Part shown: in pieces, positions 1 through 5,773 of the stretch
Layout of the letters: each line of letters starts with the position of its first letter
How positions within the stretch are numbered: position 1 is the stretch's first letter
DNA from: DAOUMF01 sp034411955
Lineage (GTDB): Bacteria; Chloroflexota; Dehalococcoidia; SM23-28-2; RBG-16-64-32
Assembly (NCBI GenBank): GCA_034411955.1
Contig: DAOUMF010000003.1
Coordinates: forward strand, 1-15,128
Direction of reading: 5' to 3'
DNA length: 15,128 bases
The notes under the pieces: generated by a model
The model's input: only the letters and a program-made list of their open reading frames with translations
What the model was told of the DNA's origin: nothing
Database searches by the model: none
Position numbers and translations under genes: made by a program

Positions 1-17
1 AGTGTATTCGATACACT
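1..17. promoter_or_regulatory. Palindromic operator candidate upstream of nadA
   Basis: AGTGTATTCGATACACT is a perfect 7-base inverted repeat (AGTGTAT/ATACACT) around a TCG centre. It lies 27 bases upstream of the nadA start. Its right half contains TACACT (12-17), a 4/6 match to a -10 box, which would place the transcript start near base 24 and leave a leader of about 20 bases. A -35 box would lie outside the window. A dimeric repressor bound here would cover the -10 region. The regulator cannot be named from the sequence. The site may extend further left, beyond the window. Confidence 0.5.
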
Positions 18-44
18 AAGTGGCCATCAGAAAGGTCGTCTCCC

Positions 45-1298
45 ATGACCCTCAAGCCCGAGGTCACAGAGCCCCTCCCTCCCATCACCGAGGAGGCCCA
101 CCTCAATGAGGCGATGCAGTGCCCCTCCCATCGCTCCCTCGAGACCCGCCCCCTCGCCGAGGAGCGCGCCTTCGCATTCTGGCAGAAGGACATCCCGGAG
201 GAGTACTGGCGCCTGCACGTCCACGAGATCATCGCCCGCATCGCCGCCGCCCGCGAACGGCTCGGCCCCCGCTGCGTCATCCTCGGCCACCACTACCAGC
301 GCGAGGACATCATCCAGTTCGCCGACCTCCGCGGCGACTCCTTCAAGCTCGCCCAGTGGGCCAGCCAGCAGCCCCAGGCCGAGTTCATCGTCTTCTGCGG
401 CGTCCACTTCATGGCCGAGTCCGCCGACATCCTCTCCCAACCCCATCAGAAAGTGATCCTGCCCAACATGTCCGCCGGCTGCTCCATGGCCGACATGGCC
501 GACCCCGAGGACGTCTACGCCTGCTGGGACGAACTGGCCGACGCCGGCATCACCGACGTCATCCCCGTCACCTATATCAACTCCGCCGCCTCCCTCAAGG
601 CCTTCTGCGGCCGTAACGGCGGCATCGTCTGCACCTCCGCCAACGCCTCCAAGGTCTTCGACTGGGCCATCGAGCAAGGTTCGCGCTCCAATGGCCGCTC
701 GGACGCTCCCAAGATCCTCTTCTTCCCGGACCAGCACCTGGGCCGGATCACCGCCCTCAAGCACGGCGTCGCCCTGGACGAGATGCCAGTCTGGGACTAC
801 ACCCTCCCCTACGGCTCCCTCGGCGGCAACGCCCGCGAGCAACTGGAGCGCTCCCGCGTCATCCTCTGGAAGGGACACTGCTCCGTCCACCTCCGATTCT
901 CCGTGGAGCAGATCGAAAAGGCCCGCCGCGAGCACCCCGGCATCACCGTCATCGTCCATCCGGAGTGCAGCATCGACGTAGTCCAGGCCGCCGACCTCTA
1001 CGGCTCCACCGAACTCATCGTCAAGACCATCGCCGACGCGCCCCCCGGCTCCAAGTTCGCCGTCGGCACCGAGATCAACCTCGTCTCCCGCCTCGCCCGC
1101 GAGAACCCGGACAAGCTCGTCTTCTGCCTCGACCCCGTCGTCTGCCCCTGCTCCACCATGTACCGCATCCACCCGGCCGCCCTGTTCGGGGCCCAGGAGG
1201 AGTTGGCCGCCGGCCGCGTCGTCAACCAGGTGGAACTCGACGAAGACACCCGCCGCGACGCTCGCATCGCCCTGGAGCGCATGCTCACGGTGAAATAG
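45..1298 (+). CDS. nadA: Quinolinate synthase (NadA)
   Basis: The 417-residue product condenses iminoaspartate with dihydroxyacetone phosphate to quinolinate, the second step of de novo NAD synthesis, using a cytoplasmic [4Fe-4S] cluster. Family landmarks are ILGHHYQRED near residue 79, FMAESADIL near 122, TYINSAASLKAF near 177, CTSANA at 196-201, PDQHLGR near 228 and IVHPECS near 303. By comparison with known NadA proteins, the three cluster cysteines should be Cys146 (AGCSMADMA), Cys279 (GHCSVH) and Cys369 (CPCSTM). The 133-residue spacing between the first two puts it in the longer subfamily, as in Bacillus, not the short E. coli type. About 55 N-terminal residues precede the conserved part. 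The ATG at 45 has AAAGGT at 31-36, 8 bases upstream. The enzyme consumes the product of the nadB gene further along the same operon. Confidence 0.97.
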   Translation: MTLKPEVTEPLPPITEEAHLNEAMQCPSHRSLETRPLAEERAFAFWQKDIPEEYWRLHVHEIIARIAAARERLGPRCVILGHHYQREDIIQFADLRGDSFKLAQWASQQPQAEFIVFCGVHFMAESADILSQPHQKVILPNMSAGCSMADMADPEDVYACWDELADAGITDVIPVTYINSAASLKAFCGRNGGIVCTSANASKVFDWAIEQGSRSNGRSDAPKILFFPDQHLGRITALKHGVALDEMPVWDYTLPYGSLGGNAREQLERSRVILWKGHCSVHLRFSVEQIEKARREHPGITVIVHPECSIDVVQAADLYGSTELIVKTIADAPPGSKFAVGTEINLVSRLARENPDKLVFCLDPVVCPCSTMYRIHPAALFGAQEELAAGRVVNQVELDEDTRRDARIALERMLTVK

Positions 1299-1306
1299 GC
1301 CTGAAC

Positions 1307-1352
1307 GATGCAACAACCCGATGCCCCAGCCTTCAGGCTGGGGTGCTGCATC
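1307..1352. repeat. Perfect GC hairpin between nadA and the MOSC gene, IS200/IS605-end-like
   Basis: CCCCAGCC (1324-1331), loop TTCA, GGCTGGGG (1336-1343) form a perfect 8-bp stem with a 4-base loop. An outer pair, GATGCA (1307-1312) with TGCATC (1347-1352), could extend it across an asymmetric internal loop. No T-run follows, so it is not a standard intrinsic terminator. Hairpins with a GCCTTCAGGC core are common at the ends of IS200/IS605-type elements and as scattered copies derived from them, which makes this a possible solo remnant. It could also act as a processing or stability element that sets nadA expression apart from the downstream genes. Confidence 0.6.
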
Positions 1353-1402
1353 CCCGCTCTGGCGGCGACCTTCAGTCCGCAGGAGTAATGGAAAGGACCG
1401 AC

Positions 1403-1867
1403 ATGTCGAGCGGTTCCGTCGTCTCCATACACGTCGCTCCTGCTAGGGGCGCTCCCACGACGTCCGTAGACGAGGTACGCGCCGTGCCCGGCGAGGGGCT
1501 CGAAGGGGACCGTCACTTCGGACGGGCCTCGAACGCTCCTGACGGGCCGCGGCCCGACCGAGAGATAACCCTCATCGAAATCGAGACGATAGAGGCGCTG
1601 GAGCGGGACTACGGGATCAGCCTCAGCCCCGGCGACGCCCGCCGCAACATCGTCACCCGCGGCGTGGCGCTGAACCATCTGGTGGGCCGCGAGTTCACCG
1701 TTGGCGAGGTGACCTTGAGGGGAATCAGCCTGTGCGAGCCCTGCGCCCACCTGGCCAGCCTCACCCACGAAAAGATCCTGCCCGGCCTCCTCCACCGCGG
1801 CGGCCTCCGCGCCCAGATCCTCACGGAAGGCGTCGTCCGGGTGGGGGACACTCTACAGGCGCGATGA
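1403..1867 (+). CDS. MOSC domain-containing protein
   Basis: The 154-residue product is a stand-alone MOSC domain, the fold of the C-terminal part of molybdenum cofactor sulfurases and of YiiM/YuaD-type proteins. These are thought to carry or transfer sulfur, or to bind molybdopterin-like ligands. Visible motifs are GLEGDRHFG (32-40), DARRNIVTRG (78-87), LVGREFTVGEV (93-103) and CEPCAHL (111-117). Cys111 and Cys114 occupy the usual reactive-cysteine region. The ATG at 1403 is preferred because AAGGA (1393-1397) lies 5 bases upstream. The ATG at 1388 has its AGGAG only 2 bases away. The stop overlaps the nadB start (ATGA at 1864-1867), so the two are probably translationally coupled. The physiological substrate is unknown. 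Its place among NAD genes is unusual for this family. Confidence 0.88.
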   Translation: MSSGSVVSIHVAPARGAPTTSVDEVRAVPGEGLEGDRHFGRASNAPDGPRPDREITLIEIETIEALERDYGISLSPGDARRNIVTRGVALNHLVGREFTVGEVTLRGISLCEPCAHLASLTHEKILPGLLHRGGLRAQILTEGVVRVGDTLQAR

Positions 1868-3498
1868 CTGTGCCTTCATCGAGCTACGACTACATCATCG
1901 TCGGCTCCGGCATCGCCGGCCTTTACGCCGCGCTGCTGGCCCGCGACCACGGCTCCGTCCTCGTCCTCACCAAGGGCTCCGTTGACGACTGCAACACCCG
2001 CTTCGCCCAGGGCGGCATCGCCGCCCCCATCGGGCCCGACGACTCCCCCGAGCGCCACCTGGACGACACCATCGCCGCCGGCGCCGGCCTCGTCGACCCC
2101 GAAGCCGCCCGCATCCTCGCCGAGGAGGCCGCCGACCGCATCGACGACCTCGTCCGCTTCGGCGTCCCCTTCGACACCCTCCACGGCGAGATCGCCCTCG
2201 CCCGCGAGGGTGCCCACTCCGTCTCCCGCATCCTCCACGCCGGCGGCGACTCCACCGGCGCCCACATCGAGCTCACCCTCTCATCCGTCGCCCGCCAGAC
2301 CGGCATCACCGTCCTCGAGTTCACCCTCGCCACCGAGATCCTGCTGGAATCCGACTCCCGTCATCCTGAGCGAAGCGAAGGATCTCGCATCATCGAAGCA
2401 CCCGCCGCCGCTCGCCCTTCGACAGGCTCAGGACGAGCGGTTGTTGCCGGCATCCGCGCCCTCGATGCGCGCTCCGGCCGCAGCACCGACTACGCCTGCC
2501 GCCACTTGGTGCTCGCCACCGGCGGCGCCGGCCAGCTCTACCGCGTCACCACCAACCCGGAGGTAGCCAGCGGCAACGGCATCGCCCTCGCCTACCGCGC
2601 CGGCGCCGAGGTGATGGACATGGAGTTCTTCCAGTTCCATCCCACCGTCCTCCGCCTCCCCGGCGTCCAGCCCTTCCTCATCTCCGAGGCCGTCCGCGGC
2701 GAGGGCGGCATCCTCCTGGACACCGATGGCATCCGCTTCATGCTCGAATACGACGACCGCGCCGAACTCGCCCCCCGCGACATCGTCGCCCGCGCCATCC
2801 TCGACCGCATGCAGGCAACCGGCTCCGACCACGTCCTCCTCGACGTCACCCATCTCGATCGCGCCGCCGTCACCGCTCACTTCCCCCAGATATACCGCAC
2901 CTGTCTCGAACACGGCCTCGACATCACCCGTCAGCGCATCCCCGTCTCCCCCGCCGCCCACTACACCATGGGCGGCATCCGCTCCAACCTCTGGGGCGAG
3001 ACCAACATCCGCGACCTCTACGCCTGCGGGGAGTGCGCCTGCACCGCCGTCCACGGCGCCAACCGCCTCGCCTCCAACTCCCTCCTGGAGACCGTCGTCT
3101 TCGCCAAGCGGGTCGTCGACCGCACCCTCCAAGCCCCCGGCGGCGCCGCCCAGCCCGCCCCCGACGCCATCGACGTCTCGCCGCCGGCCCCAGCGGAGGC
3201 CCCGCGACTGACCCGAGACGCCCTTCAGTCCCTCATGTGGGACCAGGTCGGCATCGTCCGCGACGGCGACACGCTATCCCGCGCCAAGGCCGCCCTCTCC
3301 GCCTGGCACGCCGCCCTTCCCCCGCCCACGGACCGCCCCTCCCACGAGCTCGCCGACCTCGTCGTCTGCGGCCGCCTGGTCACCGAGGCCGCTCTCATCC
3401 GCGAGGAGTCCCGCGGCGCCCACTACCGCTCCGACTTCCCCCAGCCTCGCGACGAATGGCGCCGCCACATCGTCTTTAGTCGAGGCGCCGGCTCATGA
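1864..3498 (+). CDS. nadB: L-aspartate oxidase (NadB)
   Basis: The 544-residue flavoprotein oxidises L-aspartate to iminoaspartate, the substrate of NadA. The FAD-binding motif GSGIAGL is at residues 14-20 and TRFAQGGIA follows near 45. Further family motifs are FFQFHPT (255-261), SEAVRGEGG (274-282), SPAAHYTMGGI (362-372) and CTAVHGANRLASNSLLE (393-409). The C-terminal helical domain is complete. Residues about 166-193 (from RHPERSEGS to ARPSTGSG) do not look like NadB. They are the translation of an interspersed DNA repeat and sit in a loop between two strands of the FAD domain. The reading frame stays open, so the enzyme is probably still active, which is an inference. The start overlaps the MOSC stop and the end overlaps nadC, in both cases as ATGA. 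The ATG at 1864 places the flavin motif at the usual distance from the N-terminus. Confidence 0.97.
   Translation: MTVPSSSYDYIIVGSGIAGLYAALLARDHGSVLVLTKGSVDDCNTRFAQGGIAAPIGPDDSPERHLDDTIAAGAGLVDPEAARILAEEAADRIDDLVRFGVPFDTLHGEIALAREGAHSVSRILHAGGDSTGAHIELTLSSVARQTGITVLEFTLATEILLESDSRHPERSEGSRIIEAPAAARPSTGSGRAVVAGIRALDARSGRSTDYACRHLVLATGGAGQLYRVTTNPEVASGNGIALAYRAGAEVMDMEFFQFHPTVLRLPGVQPFLISEAVRGEGGILLDTDGIRFMLEYDDRAELAPRDIVARAILDRMQATGSDHVLLDVTHLDRAAVTAHFPQIYRTCLEHGLDITRQRIPVSPAAHYTMGGIRSNLWGETNIRDLYACGECACTAVHGANRLASNSLLETVVFAKRVVDRTLQAPGGAAQPAPDAIDVSPPAPAEAPRLTRDALQSLMWDQVGIVRDGDTLSRAKAALSAWHAALPPPTDRPSHELADLVVCGRLVTEAALIREESRGAHYRSDFPQPRDEWRRHIVFSRGAGS
2359..2440. repeat. Interspersed inverted repeat inserted in nadB
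   Basis: Two arms face each other inside the nadB coding region. The left arm reads TCCTGAGC (2364-2371), GAAG, CGAAGG (2376-2381). The right arm, read on the other strand, is TCCTGAGC, CTGT, CGAAGG (2433 down to 2416). The arms can pair over 8 and 6 bp, separated by a symmetrical 4-base internal loop. The pattern TCCTGAGC-N4-CGAAGG recurs at 4654-4670, which identifies it as a dispersed element and not ordinary coding sequence. Similar elements are known to be widespread in some bacterial genomes and to leave peptides such as HPERSEGS in predicted proteins. Confidence 0.85.
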
Positions 3499-4370
3499 TA
3501 GCGCCCGACCTGGCGCTTGACGAAAAGCACCTCCGCCGCCTGGCGGAGAGCACCCTGTCGGAGGACCGCGCCCGCGAAGACGTCACCACCGCCGCCCTCG
3601 TCCCCGACGACCAGCGCGGCAGCGGCGTCATCATCACCAAGGCGGACGGCATCCTCGCCGGTATCCCCGCCGCCCGCGCCGTCTTCCTCGCCGCCGACCC
3701 CTCCCTCGCCTGGCAGGCCTATCGCGAGGACGGCGATTCGGTCTCTCCCGGCGACCGTGTTGCCACCGTCGAGGGGTCGCTGGCCTCCATCCTCCGCGCC
3801 GAGAGGGCCGCCCTCAACTTCCTCACCCACCTCAGCGGCGTCGCCACCGCCACCGCCGGCCTCGTGCGCGCCCTCGAATCCGCCAAAGGCGGATGCCGCC
3901 TGCGCGACACCCGCAAGACGATCCCCGGCCTGCGCGCCCTCGAGAAGTACGCCGTGCTCGTCGGCGGCGGCACCAACCACCGCCTCAACCTGGCCGAGGG
4001 CGTCCTCATCAAGGACAACCACCTGGCCGCCCTCCGCGCCCGCGGACTCGGCATCCCCGACGCCGTCCGTCTTGCCCGCCAGGCCGCCCCCGACATGACG
4101 ATCGAGATCGAGGTCACTACCGTGGAGGAGGCGCGCCAGGCCCTCGGCGCCGGCGCTGACGAGCTACTCCTGGACAACATGCCGCCCGACGCCATGCGAG
4201 AGGTGGTCGCGCTGGCGGCCGCCCGCCAGCCCAGGCCGCTGCTGGAGGCCTCCGGCGGCGTCACCCTGGACAACGCCCGCCGCGTCGCCGAGGCCGGCGT
4301 GGACTTCATCTCCGTGGGCGCCGTCACCCACTCGGCGAAGGTGCTGGATATGAGCCTGGACGTGGAGTGA
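3495..4370 (+). CDS. nadC: Nicotinate-nucleotide pyrophosphorylase (quinolinate phosphoribosyltransferase)
   Basis: The 291-residue product converts quinolinate and PRPP to nicotinate mononucleotide with release of CO2, the third step after NadB and NadA. The length is typical of the family. Landmarks are the N-terminal SEDRAREDVTT (22-32), ERAALNFLTHLSGVAT (103-118), DTRKTIPGLRALEKYAV (138-154), the GGGTNHR loop (157-163), LIKDNH (171-176), IEVTTVEEA (205-213), LLLDNM (224-229), EASGGV (251-256) and FISVGAVTHS (271-280). These include the basic residues and the barrel-strand acidic residues expected for substrate and PRPP binding. The ATG overlaps the nadB stop by four bases, so translation is likely coupled. 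Nothing is missing. It closes the NAD operon. Confidence 0.98.
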   Translation: MIAPDLALDEKHLRRLAESTLSEDRAREDVTTAALVPDDQRGSGVIITKADGILAGIPAARAVFLAADPSLAWQAYREDGDSVSPGDRVATVEGSLASILRAERAALNFLTHLSGVATATAGLVRALESAKGGCRLRDTRKTIPGLRALEKYAVLVGGGTNHRLNLAEGVLIKDNHLAALRARGLGIPDAVRLARQAAPDMTIEIEVTTVEEARQALGAGADELLLDNMPPDAMREVVALAAARQPRPLLEASGGVTLDNARRVAEAGVDFISVGAVTHSAKVLDMSLDVE

Positions 4371-4383
4371 CCGTAAAGAGCGC

Positions 4384-4413
4384 TTGACACCCTCGTGCAC
4401 CCGGGCTTAAGCT
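4384..4413 (+). promoter_or_regulatory. Promoter candidate for the DUF1059 gene
   Basis: TTGACA (4384-4389) is a perfect -35 hexamer. TAAGCT (4408-4413), with the key TA...T positions of a -10 box, lies 18 bases further on. The transcript would start near 4420, about 33 bases before the ATG. The -10 match is only 3/6, so support rests mainly on the -35 box and its position in the gap after nadC. Confidence 0.45.
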
Positions 4414-4452
4414 TCCTGGGTCGTCCGTCCCCAGCTCTAGAAGGAGCCCGCC

Positions 4453-4626
4453 ATGGCCAAGGCTATCTACTGCAAGGATGCCGGATTCGACTGCGCCGAG
4501 GTGGTTCGCGGCCAGACTGAAGAGGAGGTCCTCCAGAAGGCCGCTGAGCACGCCAAGGCGGTCCACAACACCGAGGTCACGCCGGAAATGGCCCAGCAGG
4601 TGCGCGCCCTGATCAAGGACGAGTAG
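4453..4626 (+). CDS. DUF1059 domain small protein
   Basis: The 57-residue product matches the pattern of the DUF1059 family of small predicted proteins: a short N-terminal part with two cysteines (IYCKDAGFDCAEVVRG, Cys7 and Cys14), then EEEVLQKAAEHAKAVHN (24-40) and a C-terminal helix ending in ALIKDE. No function is established for the family and I do not propose one. It has no signal peptide or membrane segment. AAGGAG at 4441-4446 lies 6 bases before the ATG, a strong ribosome binding site. The gene stands alone, 82 bases after nadC with its own promoter candidate, and it is convergent with dtd. Confidence 0.88.
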   Translation: MAKAIYCKDAGFDCAEVVRGQTEEEVLQKAAEHAKAVHNTEVTPEMAQQVRALIKDE

Positions 4627-4646
4627 CCGCTAGGCCCCGCAAAGAC

Positions 4647-4677
4647 CGCTCACCCTGAGCCCGTCGAAGAGTGAGCG
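4647..4677. terminator. Repeat-derived hairpin between convergent DUF1059 gene and dtd
   Basis: CGCTCAC (4647-4653) and GTGAGCG (4671-4677) form a perfect 7-bp stem. The 17-base loop is itself a copy of the interspersed repeat: CCTGAGC (4654-4660), CCGT, CGAAGA (4665-4670). The hairpin lies between the stops of two convergent genes and could act on both strands. No T-run follows on either side, so termination is an inference from position. It may simply be a repeat insertion site. Confidence 0.45.
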
Positions 4678-4684
4678 AGCCCCT

Positions 4685-5149
4685 TTACCCCCGTCTCGGC
4701 CGCTCCAGCTCCTCGCTGTCCAGCACTATCGTCACCGGGCCGTCGTTCACCAGCTCCACCGCCATCATCGCCCCGAAGCGGCCCGTCTGCGTTCGCACGC
4801 CCGCGTCGCGCATCGCCCGCGCGAACGCCGCCACCAGCGGCTCGGCGCTCTCCGGCGCCGCCGCAGCCACGAAGCTCGGCCGCCGCCCCTTCCGTGTGTC
4901 CGCCAGCAGCGTGAACTGACTCACCACCAGCGCCTCTCCCCCCACATCCAGAAGCGACAGGTTGAACCGTCCCTCCGCATCGGCGAAGATGCGCATCTCC
5001 GCGCACTTCCGGGCCAGGCGCAGCGCCTTCTCCTCCCCGTCCCCCTCGGCCACGCCCACCAGTACCACCAGCCCCCGGCCGATGGAGGCCACCGTCTCCC
5101 CCTCGACCGTCACGGCGGCCCGACTCACCCGCTGGACAACGACTCTCAT
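4685..5149 (-). CDS. dtd: D-aminoacyl-tRNA deacylase (Dtd)
   Basis: The 154-residue product hydrolyses D-amino acids (and glycine mischarged on tRNA-Ala) from tRNAs, a cytoplasmic proofreading step in translation. The N-terminus MRVVVQRVSRAAVTVEGE is the family pattern. The two active-site signatures are present: SQFTLLADTRKGRRPSF (77-93) and NDGPVT (135-140). The latter carries the Gly-Pro motif (137-138) that excludes L-aminoacyl substrates. A few charged residues extend the C-terminus. The ATG at 5149 is fixed by homology. Sequence just upstream offers no good Shine-Dalgarno but has TATACT 7 bases before the ATG, compatible with a leaderless transcript. An intrinsic terminator at 5208-5241 separates it from the upstream fmdB-type gene, so it needs its own promoter. 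Confidence 0.96.
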   Translation of the reverse strand: MRVVVQRVSRAAVTVEGETVASIGRGLVVLVGVAEGDGEEKALRLARKCAEMRIFADAEGRFNLSLLDVGGEALVVSQFTLLADTRKGRRPSFVAAAAPESAEPLVAAFARAMRDAGVRTQTGRFGAMMAVELVNDGPVTIVLDSEELERPRRG

Positions 5150-5156
5150 ACCCGTC

Positions 5157-5162
5157 AGTATA
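5157..5162 (-). promoter_or_regulatory. -10 box candidate for dtd, possibly leaderless
   Basis: On the minus strand TATACT (5162 down to 5157, 5/6 match) ends 7 bases before the dtd ATG at 5149. The expected transcript start would then fall at or next to the start codon. No recognisable -35 hexamer sits 16-18 bases upstream; that stretch is purine-rich. Because a terminator lies at 5208-5241, some promoter must exist in 5150-5206, and this is the best candidate. Confidence 0.4.
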
Positions 5163-5207
5163 CTCGCGCGCTCACACCCTCTTCCCTCTTCCTCCTTCCA
5201 CCTTGCC

Positions 5208-5241
5208 AACAAAAAACAAACGCCGCCCCGCGGGGGGCGGC
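5208..5241 (-). terminator. Intrinsic terminator after the fmdB-type gene
   Basis: On the minus strand GCCGCCCC (5241-5234), a 4-base loop, and GGGGCGGC (5229-5222) form a perfect 8-bp GC stem. It is followed directly by GTTTGTTTTTTG. This is a textbook rho-independent terminator, 23 bases past the fmdB-type stop codon, and it insulates dtd from the upstream gene. Confidence 0.92.
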
Positions 5242-5264
5242 TGCTTTGGCCACGAGGCGGACGT

Positions 5265-5561
5265 TCAGTCAGCCTTGGCTTCCGTTTTGGACCCGCTGTC
5301 GCTCTCGGCCTTGGACTCGCTGTCGCTCTCCTCCGAGCCTCCATCTGATCTGAACGAGCTGCGGCCTCCATTGCCGCTCGCGAAGCCCCTACGGTTATCG
5401 GTGCTATAGAAGCCGGGGCCCTTGAAGATCACCGCCGGCAGGCTGATCTGGCGCCGCGAGCGGCTGCCGCAGGTCGGACACGTCTGCTCGGAGGGCGCGT
5501 CGAACCCCTCTGACCGCTCGTACTGGTGGCCCTTCAAGCATCGGTACTCGTACGTCGGCAA
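5265..5561 (-). CDS. FmdB-type zinc ribbon protein
   Basis: The 98-residue product starts at TTG 5561 and then reads PTYEYRC, the hallmark N-terminus of the FmdB/CxxC zinc ribbon family (regulatory or metal-binding proteins of mostly unknown role). AGGAGGT (5577-5571) lies 9 bases before the TTG, which decides this start over the in-frame ATG at 5615. Zinc ligand candidates are Cys8, Cys28 and Cys31 (CPTCG). The usual second cysteine of the first knuckle is absent (CLKGH), so His12 may serve instead. Residues about 40-60 (RRQISLPAVIFKGPGFYSTD) match the conserved segment after the ribbon. The last 35 residues are a Ser/Glu/Asp-rich low-complexity tail. The gene is divergent from rpsB and followed by a strong terminator, so it is probably monocistronic. 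Confidence 0.9.
   Translation of the reverse strand: MPTYEYRCLKGHQYERSEGFDAPSEQTCPTCGSRSRRQISLPAVIFKGPGFYSTDNRRGFASGNGGRSSFRSDGGSEESDSESKAESDSGSKTEAKAD
5289..5330. repeat. Two-copy direct repeat coding the acidic tail of the FmdB-type protein
   Basis: An 18-base unit occurs at 5289-5306 and again at 5313-5330 with a single difference (GGACCCGCTGTCGCTCTC against GGACTCGCTGTCGCTCTC), a period of 24 bases. On the minus strand it encodes the ESDSES and ESDSGS parts of the tail. This looks like local duplication that lengthened a disordered C-terminus. Confidence 0.7.
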
Positions 5562-5618
5562 CTTGCGTAGACCTCCTGCGTAGGCAAAGCCGCCCTTGCG
5601 GGCAGCTTCTAGCACGTT

Positions 5619-5647
5619 AATATAGCAGCAACGTTACCTTCACGCAA
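5619..5647 (-). promoter_or_regulatory. Promoter candidate for the FmdB-type gene
   Basis: On the minus strand TTGCGT (5647-5642) and TATATT (5624-5619) are separated by 17 bases, matching the bacterial vegetative promoter at 3/6 and 5/6 positions. The transcript would start near 5612 and leave about a 50-base leader with a small GCCC-GCAA-GGGC hairpin, before the AGGAGGT site. It is divergent from the rpsB promoter. Confidence 0.55.
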
Positions 5648-5707
5648 CAGGAAGCATGCGGCAACTGGCGATGCACCCCACCGGGCCTCGCCCGTCAGCC
5701 CATTTCC

Positions 5708-5736
5708 TTGTTCCTCTCGTGCCCCTCTGATATACT
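5708..5736 (+). promoter_or_regulatory. Promoter of the rpsB operon
   Basis: TTGTTC (5708-5713) and TATACT (5731-5736) lie 17 bases apart. The -10 is preceded by TGA, giving an extended -10 (TGATATACT). Transcription would begin near 5743, about 30 bases before the rpsB TTG start. The position and quality make this the likely main promoter for rpsB through dxr. Confidence 0.7.
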
Positions 5737-5773
5737 CGCCTGCGGACACTTTTCCCAACAGAAGGAGACCTGT

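Noticed and set aside
27..1316. 429-residue open frame on the minus strand opposite nadA
   Set aside because: It is Gly/Ala/Val/Asp/Glu-rich low complexity of the kind produced opposite GC-rich genes with C-ending codons, and nadA on the + strand is unmistakable.
5562..5615. N-terminal extension of the FmdB-type protein from the ATG at 5615
   Set aside because: The family begins at M-PTYEYRC. The AGGAGGT site lies inside the extension and is placed for the TTG at 5561.
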